Position numbers and translations under genes: made by a program
The notes under the pieces: model-generated
The model's input: only the letters and a program-made list of their open reading frames with translations
Told to the model about the DNA's origin: nothing
Databases searched by the model: none
In this document: in pieces, positions 11,027-23,099 of the stretch
Numbering within the stretch: position 1 is the stretch's first letter
Layout of the letters: each line of letters opens with the position of its first letter
Assembly: GCA_033220425.1 (NCBI GenBank)
Contig: CM065650.1
Coordinates: forward strand, 2,852,001-2,916,000
Direction of reading: 5' to 3'
Length of the DNA stretch: 64,000 bases
Origin: Lepraria neglecta
Taxonomy: Eukaryota; Ascomycota; Lecanoromycetes; Lecanorales; Stereocaulaceae

Positions 11027-13065
11027 TCATAACCTGGACTCTTTGCTACAGGCAAACTGTGAAGCTCGCTGTTTGAGCATATTCTGGTCAATGGATTGCA
11101 GAATCGTATAGTCTTGTGTGTGCTGTGCCAGAGCAGAAGGATCCGTGGGATCCATTGTTCTTAGGCGGGCTTCCATCTGAGCAACGTGTCTATTCCGGAT
11201 TTGTTCCAAGGACAGTCCACCCCATGGCTGAGGTGGAGGCTGTGGAATGACTGTAGGTACGGAAGCAGTCGATTGAGCGCTCTGGGGAGAAGAAATCCTG
11301 GTCCTTTTCTTGGCTGCTTCTTCTGTGGGAGTGGGTGTCCGCCTCTTCCGTGGAGCATCCTGAGGTGGTGGGCTACTAGACGAGGGCGATGGGCTATTGC
11401 TTTTGTTCGAAGGGTCATAGTCGTGAACCCTTTTCATGTGATCGAAGAGATTCCATCGACGTGGAAACCCATTATCCTCAGCGGCGCGCTCGCAATCCTG
11501 GAAATGGCAGAGATGGGGTTTGTTTCCATGTCCGTGCATTGAATGGGCTTCCCTCTCATGTCGTAGAAGGCATGCAGTGGAGGAGAAGACGGCCTGGGCG
11601 CATCCTTGGGACCTGCACCTATAAGGCTTCAAGTGGGAATCCAGGTGCTTGCTGTACAAGATGATTAGTACTGACGCAGGAGACTAGAAGTTGACATTGC
11701 TCACTCGTAATTGCACTTTAGCTTCTCAGCCTTAGTGCAGCCTTCATTGTTAGGGTCCGGGCAATGGTACAAGTTATCCTCCTTGCTTGGTTCGGCCTTG
11801 TAGAAGGGATGATCACGGGCATTCCGGGTTTCACCTTCGCTGGAGCGTCGAGACATAGTGATCCCTGGATATGTTGGGAGTCCATAAGCCTGGGCAGCAG
11901 TTTCCTGGTTGGACCATAGGTCCATTGACAGGGGAGCACGCCGGAAATCCTGTTTTGGCCTCAGGGTGCTACCATGGACGTCAGATGAGGACCAAGACCA
12001 GATTGTGTTGGAGACAAACCTTTCTGAGTCCATGCAGTTATGACCGAAACAGGCTTGCATCTCTTCTACGCTCATGGGCGGGACCGTTTCAAAATCATTG
12101 GCCAGTGCCATAGGGTGAGCGGCTGCCCAGTTAATATCCTGCATCGTTGCTGAGATTGGTGTCTCCAGCTGTTGCTCCAAGAAGCTGTGTTCCGATTGGA
12201 AAGAAGGAGTTGAGGGAGTCAATGCTGTTGGTGAAGACCATTCCACAGATTGCGGAGCGCCCAGTGCGTTAGCTCCAGAGAATCCGGTCATCATTTGAGT
12301 TTCCCACTCGGTAGGCAAAGGAAGCTCATGAGCGTTGGCAAAGGCCGTGGGCGGGTGCAGCTCCATGGTATCAAACCGCACGAGATCGTTTGCATTGGTT
12401 AGAGAATCGAATTGGCCATTCACTTGAGCAGGTAGTCCGGTGGGATATTGCTCGCCCTGGTAGCCTACTGGGAAATCAAGTCCTATATCATGGCCAATGT
12501 CCATTCTGGCAAGACGAGCTTCGGCACTAGCAGTGCTATTAGAAGCATAGAAATTCATCTCCGGTCCATATGGCTGGTACAACGAGGCAGATTGTGGATG
12601 AAGGTGCATGGCATCAGGATGAGAAAAAGAAAAGGGTCCAGGTGCAACGGAGGTCAGGGACATCTCGTCGCCATAGGTGGAGTATGTTTGTAAATAATTC
12701 CCATTGCCTGGGAGTTCAGGACCAGCAGCGCTGTCTTCCGCCCACTGGCTAATCTTGGCTGCGTCATAAGCAGCGCTCTGATTCGAGCTCTTCAGCGATG
12801 AGCTAGGAACATGAGCTTTGAGACCTCCGTGGACGTATCCTTGGGCATTCCTGGTATGTTCCTGTCCGTGGGATGAAGCTACATTCTGTGGTCTTTGGTT
12901 TGCATGGCAGCCGCCACGAGGATGGGATCCAGCGGGCATATTGCTCCTCTTCTGGCTAGTCCCAGATGAGCGCTTCTTTGTGGAAGCCATGAAGTACTTG
13001 TAGTGACTATAGTGATAAATGTTAGTACTTGCAGCTCGGCGAAGTTCACTCATATCCAGAAGCAA
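11027..13065 (-). CDS. C2H2 zinc-finger regulator (fungal specific)
   Basis: Two exons, 13065..11705 and 11651..11027, are joined by a 53-bp intron in phase 2. The long first exon is polar and low-complexity. The C-terminal third carries zinc-finger elements: YHCPDPNNEGCTKAEKLKCN, DKHLDSHLKPYRCRSQGC, SSTACLLRHEREAHSMHGHG and LCHFQDCERAAEDNGFPRRW followed by NLFDHMKRVHDY. Spacing of C and H pairs fits C2H2 fingers with long inter-pair loops, as in many ascomycete regulators. The tail is proline/serine-rich with a KRRTPTPTEEAAKKR basic stretch, a likely nuclear localisation signal. Two starts are possible: 13065, or 12990 (MASTKKRSSG), which looks more natural and would give 636 residues. The same finger arrangement recurs in the gene at 33428-35795. 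Target genes are unknown. Confidence 0.85.
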
Positions 13066-15696
13066 AAAAGGACATCAAGGAATACATCAAGAACAGATAA
13101 TCTGTCGAGGGTATGTTAGCGCTAATGGTTGGTGGGAGGATGTCGTCTTTGGCATACCAAGTAAGAAGACAAAAGCCAGTCCAAGGAATCCTCAATCCAG
13201 GAAATAGGGAAACATCTGGGCCAATCCAGGTGGACATTCGGAAGTGAAGAAGCCAAGCCAAAGGAACGACAGCAATGAAAGAAATCCCATGGAGCTGTTT
13301 GACAAGAGCATCGTTGGTTAGTGTACATCCAAACCGCAAAAGCGTATTGATATAGCATTGCTGATGGACAACATACTCTGTTCAAGATCCAGTGTATATG
13401 GAAGCACTCCGAAGGGTCCTTGTACGTGGTAGGGCAGTGGTCATCGACGTCAGAGAGTCCAGCATCATATAAAGATGCAAAGGTATAGGCGTAGCAAATC
13501 CCAAGGGCCAGACTGAAAGAGCAGGAAAAAGGACATGAAGACATGGCCCGCAGGGCCTAGGACCTGGACAACGGCACGACCATCAAGCAGACAAATGACT
13601 CCATAGGAAAGCAAGCCGAGTGTCAGCGATCTTGTCGCAAGAGCTGCTTGACAACCTTTGGCTGGGGATGCTGAGCCACGCACGGCAACATGTATCCTGG
13701 GTGAGCATCGAGGCGAGACACGTGTCAAATAGGACAGTGAGTGAATGGCTCAAGAGCATTCTCGAGGTCCCGAACTGCGGACGCAAGTTCTCTGAGCAAA
13801 TCCCGGAGTGTAATGGGTAGATGGATCCTGAGTAGCTGAAGGACAGAAGCGCCTAGGTCCTCAAAGCAATGGATGCAACATATGAATCGTTTTGGAGAGT
13901 GTTGGTGTTTCCATAGGTAAGAGCGTAATGGCTAGGATAGCCAGCCGGACGGCAAAGAAAATGTCGTGTGTAGGGAGCTCATCAAGTAAAGCCGATCTCC
14001 AAGGGTCGCCGGTAGATCCAGGATAGCGACAAAGACTCTGACCGGAATGGCAGTGGACTCCATGACCAGGATAGTGGAAAGCGCAAAAGGAATACAAGTC
14101 GCGAGGTCTTGAATGAAATCGCTCGCAGAAAGAAACGAAAATAACATGCTACAGGGGATGAAGGGTAGTACCTAGTATTTTTCTCCGGAGCGGATTGCTC
14201 AGATCTGGCGAGCGGTGTGCAGGGCAGCAGGGACACACTCTGAATTTCAGATTGCCTGGATCAAGTCCTGATAGCTAATGTCCGAACACTGTGGCAAGTG
14301 CTAAATGGCCAGTCAGATCCTATGGAATCCCAGAAAGACCAATGACGGGAGAATTCCTCTGGAAGATTGTGTTGTATTCAAGTGCACTTATCGCACAGCA
14401 ATGATGTTGTCCAGCGGAAGATAATGTCGAGTCAAAGAAGCATGGTCTGGCAAAAAGATGAATCGGGAATATCAATGTTCAATGTCTCCTCGGAAATGTG
14501 GCCTGTTAGTCCAGACGGATAATCAGGTCTCCTTTGTGGTTTTGAGAGAACAGGGATATTCCTTGAGGGCCAATGCAAGTTACTCTCCGGAGAAGATGGT
14601 ATTGGCTGTAGCGATGACCTGGTGATTTTGCAGTGGAGTGATAATGAGCAAAGTAGTTGTGGTGCGGAAGATGTTCTCGTGTGCAAGATAAAATGGAAAG
14701 AATTTGGACAAACAAACTTGGGGAGGGGAAGAAGCGACCATAAATTGAAATTTGGGGGAGGCCAGCTGAGGTCCTTAGGAGTGGGGAAAATCCGGCTTAC
14801 CGGGCATTTTCTCAGCGTCAGCGTATCAGCATCGAGCTTTTCCGAGGCCGATTGGTGCAATATGCAGCACTGTTTGACGGTGTGCGAGATGGGGGTGCAT
14901 GTCGTATCGTCATAGGCTACGTGTGTGGCTCTACTGCAAGCTTTCAACGCTACAGTGGATAAGCCTGCAGTGGCTTATTGGCGTTCGGAATGGGGACTGA
15001 CGTGTCAATCGTTGCCCTCTTTGGACTGACCACTCAACGGACCGGAGCGTGAGCGCTAATTCTCAACTGAGACAAATCCCACGCCGCTAAGGGAGAAGAG
15101 TGGTCATCGCGGTCGCCAGCAGTTGGCGAAGCTTCCTCCAGACGGCTTGCGAAGCCAATGCTCATCGCCGCAGCGCAAACTGGGCAATTGGTTGCTATTG
15201 TTCCTTTTCGGTGTCCTAGCACCAAGGCAATGTGATAAGATGCATAAGCCTACTTTATGCAGGCAGCCTTCACACGCCGGTCCTGGGGAGAGCATCTGAT
15301 TGACCGGAAATGTGCTACACAATGAGGCGGAATAGGTGGAAAATCTTCATCGCATTTGGTAGGAACGACAATGTGGGGTAAGAATTACAAGGCTTCGAAT
15401 TATATCATTAGGCAGTCGGAGACAATTCTTGGCCAGCGATGGAGAAGATTGTCGGCCAAATTCGAGCTGAAGCCGCCTCGTTCACCATCATGCCATGTGA
15501 CAAAGTTGCACAAGCGTGCAGTAATCACACTTGCCATCGTACGGCCAACACACTCTCTCATGCAGCTTGCCAGCACAATCACATTGTCAAGCTCTAGAAT
15601 TCGCTGACTGGACACAATGCTTCGCACGAGAAAAAGTTTAAGCGTGGGGGAGAGGCTCAAGCGAGCTTTTATGTTGGCTTCACACCGGAGAGTCAG
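13066..15696. other. long intergenic region; possible but unproven minus-strand membrane-protein exons
   Basis: Between 13046 and 14240 the minus strand has several overlapping hydrophobic frames, for example SFLSASDFIQDLATCIPFAL (from 14147) and LALGICYAYTFASLYDAGLS (from about 13510). Splice-like sites lie nearby, but I could not assemble a continuous coding model or recognise a family. From 14240 to 15696 no gene is supported. Confidence 0.3.
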
Positions 15697-16005
15697 TAAT
15701 GGTTCACCCCTCAACCGGCAGAACCCCCCAACTGGCAGCCCCTCTCTAACTCTACAGATATAGCGTTTGAGAAAATATTTTCGCGTATATTATTATAGGT
15801 CTTACATATCTCTATAACTTTTGTACTAAAATTTTTATCGAAATTTGTCTAGCTGGCAAGCTGTAGAGTACTGTAAATTTTCGCTGTTCGAGTCCTAAGA
15901 GGCCCCTAGAGCTGTACCCCGGGGTAGAAAAATCGAGAGTTCCGGGTGACAGCCCTACAAGGCCTGCCGGTTAGGGGGGTTCTGCCTGTTGAGTGAACCC
16001 TTCTA
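15697..16005. mobile_element. MITE-like inverted-repeat element 1 (about 309 bp)
   Basis: The ends are imperfect inverted repeats of about 38 bp. The left end has GGTTCACCCCTCAACCGGCA then GAACCCCCCAACTGGCAG. The right end is its complement with a few differences (GGCCTGCCGGTTAGGGGGGT, TCTGCCTGTTGAGTGAACCC). A TA dinucleotide at each border fits a TA target-site duplication as used by Tc1/mariner-type elements. The centre is AT-rich with no coding frame, so it is non-autonomous. It shares its outer end and internal architecture with the element at 30086-30517. Confidence 0.82.
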
Positions 16006-16624
16006 GTCCTCAGACCATCAGCTGAACTATGCTTTTTGGTTTGATCATCATAGAATCTGACTGGCTGCCCATGTGTGTGGCACATGTAGCAGGAAAGGCT
16101 TTACCGAAGACTGACATGAGCACAGCCGCTCTCCGCAGAGGGCAATGATCTCTTGTGATGGTCTCTTGTCTTTCCTGCTCTGTTCCTGGCGATCCTCATT
16201 CTCCCGAGATCAGATGCTACCTAGCGACCCGAGGTTCCTGAGTTTCGGAACCAAGAAGATCATCAGTGTCACATGCTTCCAATGCTGGAAACAAGAAGGG
16301 ACTAGAAGCTGGAGCCAATGTTGATCATAGATGGTCCCTAAATGTTGGAAAGTTCCCTAGATCGATCAGAGAAAATTCCAAACTGCCCCAGGAATACTGA
16401 CAAGACCATACTCACCTAATCAATCAGCCCTATCACACAGGTGCCCCTAGATGAGTGACGTTAGCGGCTGAAACTCAGAGCACCGAATTGCCATGTTTGT
16501 CTTTTCACGAAACCGAAACACGGCCGAGCTCATCCACGGTCCCGAAAGCATGCCATCGTAAGGTTCATCGAAGCCACTGACGCTTCGCGACCCGGTTCGT
16601 TGCATCTCTGGAGCTCAGGGGGCA
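16006..16624. other. intergenic upstream of the SNARE gene
   Basis: No gene or repeat is recognised. Confidence 0.5.
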
Positions 16625-17537
16625 ATGGCAAGAGGCCTGTTCTCCAACGTCAATCCGCAGGATGTAGCTGCAATAGACCTCGGCCGCGTACTCTCGCGAC
16701 TAGAGCACAAGATTCTGTCAGCCGATGCGGATCCACGGCTGCTGCACTCAAGCTATGAGCGCACGAAGACCTCTGCTGTAAGCATAGCACTAACCTCATG
16801 AAGCATAAGCCCACATAGGTGTAGACGTCAGGCTTACGGATATGGATTAGAACCTCGAATATGCCCGCACCCTACTCCTCCGCCTCGAGCACTCTTCTTC
16901 CTCAATCAAACAGCCCTCTAAAAGAAACGCCACGCAATCTGACCTCTTCGCCCAGCGCGCCCTCATAAAACGCCTCACAGACCGGCTACATGACATCGAA
17001 GCCCAAGGCGATGATGATGACCCCCTCAATGGCCCCGAAGACGGAGAAGATATCTTAGGCGAAGAGGCCCCTACACATCCACCTCCAGCTCAAGATGTAT
17101 TACCTCCAGAAACACCATCAGCACCATCAACATCAGAACCAACATCAACGCTCCGCAACCGCCACCACCCCTCCAAACCCCCAGACGAAACAAACCCCCT
17201 CCAAGCAGGCGCCACACAAGCCGACCTCCTAGCCAACAACGACACCGAATCGGCAAACCTAACCAGCTCACTCTTCACCCTCGCCCAAGCGCTCAAAGCC
17301 TCATCCACTCAATTTGCAGCCTCCCTAGAAACAGACACAGAGACCCTCAACCGAGCTACAGAGGGGTTAGATAAGAACGCCACAGGCATGGAAGCCGCAG
17401 GGAAGAGGATGGGATTGCTGAAGAGGATGAGCGAGGGGAAAGGGTGGTGGGGACGGATCATGCTGTATGCGTGGATTGCAGGCCTATGGGTTGTTGCCAT
17501 CTTGCTTGTATTCGTAGGACCGAAGCTGAGGTTTTGA
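16625..17537 (+). CDS. USE1: Use1-like ER SNARE (279 residues)
   Basis: Exon 1 is 16625..16777 (MARGLFSNVNPQDVAAIDLG) and exon 2 is 16851..17537, with a 73-bp phase-0 intron. The N-terminal half has the helical block RVLSRLEHKILSADADPRLL and YARTLLLRLEHSS. An acidic, proline-rich linker is followed by ADLLANNDTESANLTSSLFT and a heptad-type SNARE-like helix ending in DTETLNRATEGLDKNATGME. The C-terminus is a single membrane span (LYAWIAGLWVVAILLVFVGP) with a four-residue tail, a tail anchor. By homology it would be the Q-SNARE Use1 at the endoplasmic reticulum, acting with Ufe1, Sec20 and Sec22 in Golgi-to-ER traffic. The name is inferred from domain order and C-terminal sequence. Confidence 0.83.
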
Positions 17538-18202
17538 TGTTTGAGAGGGCTAGATTCCGAAAAGTGATTGATACAATATGAGCGCAGGCGTTGTTGGATA
17601 CAGAGCGTGATTATACCATAATGCTAATTGAGCTAGGGCTCAGACTTTCGACTTTGGAAAGATGTATAGAATGAGACCGTCAAGAATTGCAAGTCTCTTT
17701 AATGCATTCCTAGAACTTAGCTATATCCACTGCCCAGTCTTTATACAAAGGATACTTCCATCATCATAGCTCTGCTATTCCTCAAGAACAGCCAGCTTGA
17801 GGACCCCTTGTATAAGTGCCACAGCAGTGAATGCTCATGCCTTCCTGTATGTGGACTTGGTACACGTAAATCTCTTAGTTACCTGATTTTGTTAAAGAGA
17901 AATTGATTAGTAGTGCTGAATAGCACGAGCACACATACGGTACATGCACCCAGCCCATCAGTATCACCAAACGAAAATCTTACCTCCGACATCTCATCTA
18001 CAGCTCCAGGGTCTCGATTTCCTTTTACTTTAATTTCCAGTAATGACTCTTATACCAATATCATCAATCGTCCCATTCCTTACCACCATTTGCAACGAGT
18101 GCTACAGTCTACCAATTCCTTATGCATAAGACTGTTGTGGTCTGCCTATATATACCCTCAGCTTCTTCGCTCCCAATTTTCATCACCTCCTTCATTTCAT
18201 AT
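17538..18202. other. intergenic (convergent 3' regions)
   Basis: It lies between the 3' ends of the SNARE gene and the minus-strand serine-rich gene. The plus-strand frame from 17913 overlaps the latter antisense and is not supported. Confidence 0.5.
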
Positions 18203-19216
18203 TCAATCCCATGCCCACAACCCATACTCCAACCCTCTTCCCCTCGCCGGCCGCCCGACCCTCTGCATCTCACTATCCAACCTCCCTATCTCCCTTGCCG
18301 TAGCATCCTGCGTCTCCCTAATCGCTTCTAAGGTGGCATATCTCGCATTTCTGTCCCCCATTCCCTCTCTCCTCCTCACCCCAGACGTGGAGGAAGCAAA
18401 AGGGTCTTGATTATCCCATGAAAACAAATCTTGGTATCCGCTCCCTAGCCGAGGTGATGGGGCGTAATATCTCCTGCTTCCTCCTGTCAAAGGCGAGACT
18501 TGCGAAGAGTGCGTCGATTGAATCGGACTGCTTCGATAAGATGTAGAATATGTTGACGACGTCTGAGGTGCTGGTACGTATTGTGCGAATAGTGGCAGTA
18601 CTGGTGGTTGGACTAATGGAATATTGTTACCCCATGAAGAAACTGAGGAGGGCGACGAGCTGATGGTTGAGGCCCGGCGTCGTGGGGAGAAACCACCCCT
18701 GTCGTATCCCGAGGATGAGGATGAAGACGACGAAGACGATGATGAAGATGGAAGATAAGCAATTGTTGATCCGCGTTGTCGTTTATAAAAATCACGAGGA
18801 GGGTCCTGGTATTTGGGAAGAAGTGAATCGAGGACTTCTTGACGGATGCCTAGTGTCTGCCGTTGCAGTAGCTGGGACGTGAGTTTCCGGACTGGCGAAG
18901 CTTTCTCTAGAGAATCCCAGTGTCGAGAGGTTGCTGAATGCCTGGAATTGTTATTACCAGTATGTACTGGGCGGTATCGTGCAGACGGTTGGGGTGTGAT
19001 TGGTTCTGTTTCGCGTAGTAGAGATCGCTTCTTGACACGGCGAGGCATGCGCGCCGTGTTGGGAGCTACATCGCGGAGCCCATCACGAGTAATAGGCCTA
19101 TATTGATAAGGAGATGGTTGATTGCGAGGAACATAGCTGGTTTGTGACATAGAAGGCATCGTGCCCTTGCGTCTGCGTTTGACCGTCGGTCGATCGAACA
19201 TGGTGAAGAGACACAT
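18203..19216 (-). CDS. serine-rich hypothetical protein (337 residues)
   Basis: A single exon encodes a basic N-terminus (FDRPTVKRRRKGTMPSMSQT) and a second basic cluster (RMPRRVKKRSLLRE), both plausible nuclear signals. It continues with RQTLGIRQEVLDSLLPKYQD, a serine homopolymer of about 14 residues encoded by a TCN/AGN microsatellite near 18720-18755, and a tyrosine/serine/proline-rich region. The C-terminal helix includes RNARYATLEAIRETQDATAR. The start could be at 19216 or at the second methionine (19201). I do not recognise the family. Codon-level order and absence of stops over 1 kb support a real gene. Confidence 0.65.
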   Translation of the reverse strand: MCLFTMFDRPTVKRRRKGTMPSMSQTSYVPRNQPSPYQYRPITRDGLRDVAPNTARMPRRVKKRSLLRETEPITPQPSARYRPVHTGNNNSRHSATSRHWDSLEKASPVRKLTSQLLQRQTLGIRQEVLDSLLPKYQDPPRDFYKRQRGSTIAYLPSSSSSSSSSSSSSGYDRGGFSPRRRASTISSSPSSVSSWGNNIPLVQPPVLPLFAQYVPAPQTSSTYSTSYRSSPIQSTHSSQVSPLTGGSRRYYAPSPRLGSGYQDLFSWDNQDPFASSTSGVRRREGMGDRNARYATLEAIRETQDATAREIGRLDSEMQRVGRPARGRGLEYGLWAWD

Positions 19217-19569
19217 GCTGCTTGTTTATATAAACGATGGGGCGCAAGAAGTTCAAGGCATCAGGAAGAAAGGGAAGGAAGGGACTGTAAGGACAGATAG
19301 AACATGTAAGGCAGACATCACAACACCAAGACATCTCATGTCAGGAGACAAAGCGAATGCACGTGCACATCCACCTAAAAGAGGATGGATGGATCAGAGG
19401 CTCAACGAAGGATGAGACAGATGATACGGGTATCATTCGACCCTCTCTTTCAACACGCGTATATCATCCCACGGAGAATCAGATATCCAAGCCCAGGGTA
19501 TCAAAGGCCGCGTGATGTGCAACATATCCAACCTCCATTTTGCAACGCCAGCTGTACCCAAATGCGCAA
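19217..19569. other. intergenic, no supported gene
   Basis: It is the upstream region of the serine-rich gene and the 3' side of the Smr gene; nothing is recognised. Confidence 0.5.
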
Positions 19570-20671
19570 TCACATGACCGTACAACACTGCCTCTGACAC
19601 ATCCTCAGAATCTTCGGTAAATACTTCTTCACCTCAGCCTCAATCTCCGCATTCGGATCCTGTTGTTGCTGTCCTCCATACTGTTGTTGTCCCTGATATC
19701 CCCCCTGCTGCTGCTGTTGATAATTCATCTGCGGATATGCATTCCCGCCCTGATACCCCCCGGATTGCTGCTGGCCATGTTGCTGATGTTGTTGCTGTCC
19801 CCCGCCATGGTGTTGCCCACCACCACCACCATGATGTCTAAACTGCTCAGGCATAACAGCCGCACCTCCCTGTAGATTAATATACATCCGCCCAGCATTC
19901 GGCTCCGTAGCATATTGTAGTCCTAGCTCTTGACACACCTCTTCAACCTTCGGTTTAATCTTCTGAATATGACCAGGCGAATGATTGCCCTTGCCCACAA
20001 TGCTATCCACGCGTCAGCCTAACCATTTCACCATTCGCTCCCTACCCTTCCCTTCCCTTCCCTTCCCAAAGGATCTTAGGCCTAGGATACGAGTGGGGCA
20101 CATACACATGCAAATGATCCTGCCCCTCACTCCTCGCATACCTAATCCTCTGCTCCAGAATCCTTTCCGCCTCCTCAACAAATTGCCCATGCAAGTCAAT
20201 CGTATCCCCGTCCACTCTCCCTACAGCATTATTCTCTCTAAAGATATAATCCGACGCCTGTTTATTATACTGGTCCATCATTGATCCATGTCTTTTTCCT
20301 TCTTCCGAAAGTTCATGCGCCGCGGCGCCGTCGCCGCGTTCGTAGGCTTTGTGAGCCTTGTCGAGGCATGAAGAGCGTTTTCCAGCTTCTTGATGCGCAA
20401 GGTTACGCAGGCGATCGTATTCTGCTTCTACGGTATTGGATTGAGGGTGGGTGAAGGCTGGGTTGAAGGCTGGATCTTGGGAGCTAGATTGGGGATGGGA
20501 ATGGGGAGGGGGAATTGCGCACCGCTTCCGCCTAGTTGGGTCATGGGATAAGACATGTTTAGATTGTAAGGACTGTATTACAACGCTGCTGGGGGTCTCA
20601 ATGAATGGTGATGCTCGCGCATGGAGAGGGACGCGCTGGTCACCTCGGCGCATATTGGCCTGGCTTGGCAA
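19570..20671 (-). CDS. DUF1771-Smr domain protein with glutamine/glycine-rich tail
   Basis: Exons 20671..20106 and 20002..19570 are joined by a 103-bp intron inside the Smr domain (332 residues). The DUF1771 helical segment reads EAEYDRLRNLAHQEAGKRSS and KAYERGDGAAAHELSEEGKR. The Smr domain has DTIDLHGQFVEEAERILEQR (the DLHG motif), then QDHLHV across the splice into IVGKGNHSPGHIQKIKPKVE (the HxxTGKG-like motif) and ATEPNAGRMYINLQGG. The remaining residues are low-complexity G/Q/H. Smr domains are structure-specific nucleases or RNA binders; related fungal proteins are linked to mRNA quality control. The N-terminus is uncertain: a second ATG at about 20553 in another frame starts MSYPMTQLGGSGAQ, which looks like family N-termini, so an unseen splice near 20500 is possible. 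Confidence 0.85.
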
Positions 20672-21732
20672 AAGTATGTAAACAGATTCATGTACATGGT
20701 TCTTTCAATTTGGGAGGCCATGCTGGGGATACGATGGCACTTAGGGATTGCTTGTAGCCTACTACAATTCTAGGATGGCAGGGGCCTCTGCCTGCAGCTG
20801 ATACACAGTTGCGGCAGTCTCCGTTCATGTGATCAGATCCATGTCCACCGTCGAAATCCTACCTGGGCAGCGCCCAGCTATGATAGCATGTGCTAACAAG
20901 AGGCAGAACAGGCATTCTAGAGTGACAGCTTGACTAGAAGGTCTGGAGTGCTCAGACCAGGGATCGCGTGATGCATGGCTGGGAAGAACGGAAGGTATTG
21001 GGCAAGCTCGTCTAACAAGATATGAATGCGTATGGTTGCTCTAGCCATACTAGTTGAAGTATTGAAGGAATTCGCGGAGGGTTTCAAAGCCTTTTGTAAA
21101 TGGTTTAGTGGGCCTGGTGAACCGAGAGAAAGCGTGGTGAAAGATGGCAAAGGCCGCCAGAGTTTGACTCCAGCAGCGAGACAAGCAACATTCTTATCCT
21201 CAGCCTTTGGTACTTGAGGTCACTCAACTATATCGTAGCGCAGTTCTTGATGAAATCTTTTTTAATGCTTTCATTCCACTGTCGACAAGACCTTGCATGC
21301 TGAACGCGAACAACCTAGAAACATTCCCTTTATCCCAGGCCCGATTTCTGAAGGCACAAACATCGGCCAATGAAAAACACTGGGTCGACACATAAGATCA
21401 TGCCTCCCAACAGGCTGGTATCACATTACAATAAAAGCCGTACTAAGAATGTTCCGAATGACCCACTCGCACGAAAGTGTCGCAAGTGCTGGTGCTGAAT
21501 TCGCCTAGCGAGAGGCGCTGTAGCGTTCGAAGATATGACAAGGGACTGATTGGCTCGTAGGACGAAGATGGTGTATACAAAATCTCAAGCGCTTTGAGAC
21601 TGAGAAGGATTCATGAACGGTTATGGGTAGCTGGTTTGTGCTTGCAAGAGAAGGGCGGAGAGTGTCCACCGTCTCAGAAAAATAGGCCTCCATAAAATTC
21701 AGCTTCTCGTCCACGTACTTGGGGTGGCGGGC
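20672..21732. other. intergenic / 3' side of the G-alpha gene
   Basis: Several short frames exist but none shows a domain, splice logic or conserved block. Confidence 0.5.
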
Positions 21733-23099
21733 CTATAACAGACCACAGTCACGAAGGTTCTCTTGGATGATGATATCTGGATACAGTGGTCAGCAGAGGC
21801 CAGCGTGGAAATGCGTGGTAGACATACCGTTGACAGCCGCCATAACGAATCGAATCTGTGTTGTATCGGTCGCGCAGGTAAAGTGGGTATAAATTTGCTT
21901 GGTCTCGTGCTGGTTCAATGATACAAAACGGTTCAAGATGTAGTCGCATGCAGCAGCGTAGTCAGGTCCACCTTCAGCAAGATTAGATTTTTGATGTTCT
22001 CGGCCATTGTCTCCAGTCTGATTCAGCTTGCCTTCGTAGTCTGGGAAGTAATTCTCCATAGGAGAAACGGGGAGCTTCTCCTTGAATCGGTCGATCTTGT
22101 TTAGGAACAGGATTATCGAAGTCTTAACGAACCACCGAGAGTTACAGATGGAGTCGAAAAGTGTGAGGGCTTCTTGCATTCGGTTGACGGTCTCGTCTTC
22201 GAAGAGGAGCTGGTCGTATTCGGAAATGGCGACGAGGAAGAGGATGGTGGTGACATTCTCAAAGCAGTGTATCCACTTCTTCCGCTCAGATCGCTGACCT
22301 CCGACATCGAACATGCGGTATGTAAGCTCGCCGATGATGAAAGTAGTCTCAGTGATGCCAGTGGTCTTCACTCGAGATCGGAGTACGTCTTGGTCGTTGG
22401 GGAGGTAATCTGGTTGTGCGATTCGGCCGATAGAGTCGAAGTAACTGAGTGGGTCGGGTTAGCAGCTGCATGAGGTTCCCTGGGAGTGGTCTCGCCGAGG
22501 GCCTTGTCCGTTTGTTTCGGACTCAAGCGGCACTTTTCAACTCCTCGTGTGTAGAGAGCCCGCCTAGGATATGGGATACTTACTATCTTGCTGAATCGTT
22601 CAATTGGTATTCTCTTGATCGCTTGAAGCACTCCTGTACACCAGCATCTTTCCACAACGCGTCAATAGCGCCTCCAACTTCCGGAGGAAGACTTTCGCCC
22701 TCGATCTGTGCAGGTTGCATGAATATAGTTTGTACATGGTATTCGGTTCGTTGATCATCAAGCGGTAGCTCGAGTGATTCCATAGCCTCCAGTATAACGC
22801 GCATCGACTGGACGGTGTTGCTGTAGATGATTTCCTTGAACGATTCTCGCTCGTCACGCGAATAGCTGCCTTCGTGAATGAGTTTCATCTGCTTCAGAAT
22901 GGTCGATTTGCCCGACTCTCCAGCTCCTGTCATTGTATTAGCCTCTGCTTTCTTGCGATCCAAGACGGCCAGCAGTCCTACCCAAAAGCAGCATCTTGAT
23001 TTCATTTCGCTGGGACATTTTATCACGCTTCAGTTGATTTTCAATCTGTTCATTCCTCTCCTTTCCCTCCTTCTCCTCTGTACTCATTCCGCAACCCAT
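21733..23099 (-). CDS. heterotrimeric G protein alpha subunit, group I (353 residues)
   Basis: Five exons (23099..22982, 22926..22584, 22444..22032, 21971..21828, 21776..21733) sum exactly to 353 codons plus stop, the usual length. The protein begins [20 protein letters not shown]: Gly2 for myristoylation and Cys3 for palmitoylation. The G1 loop GAGESGKST spans residues 40-48. Switch and guanine-binding parts follow: [80 protein letters not shown]. The end NLRDCGLL has the cysteine fourth from the C-terminus typical of Gi-like subunits. It matches MagB/GNA-1/FadA/BCG1, which transmit receptor signals controlling growth, conidiation and virulence. The third intron (21972..22031, 60 bp) has a GC donor and no in-frame stop, so retention would insert 20 residues. 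Confidence 0.96.

Noticed and set aside
13046-14236. Multi-exon membrane protein on the minus strand
   Set aside because: Hydrophobic frames overlap and change without a consistent set of splice sites, and no family motif is recognised; kept only as a remark on the intergenic region.
14432-14947. 171-residue minus-strand frame
   Set aside because: No conserved pattern and no clear gene structure around it; lies in a long promoter-like region.
17913-18410. 165-residue plus-strand frame overlapping the serine-rich gene
   Set aside because: Antisense shadow of the coding strand of the 18203-19216 gene.
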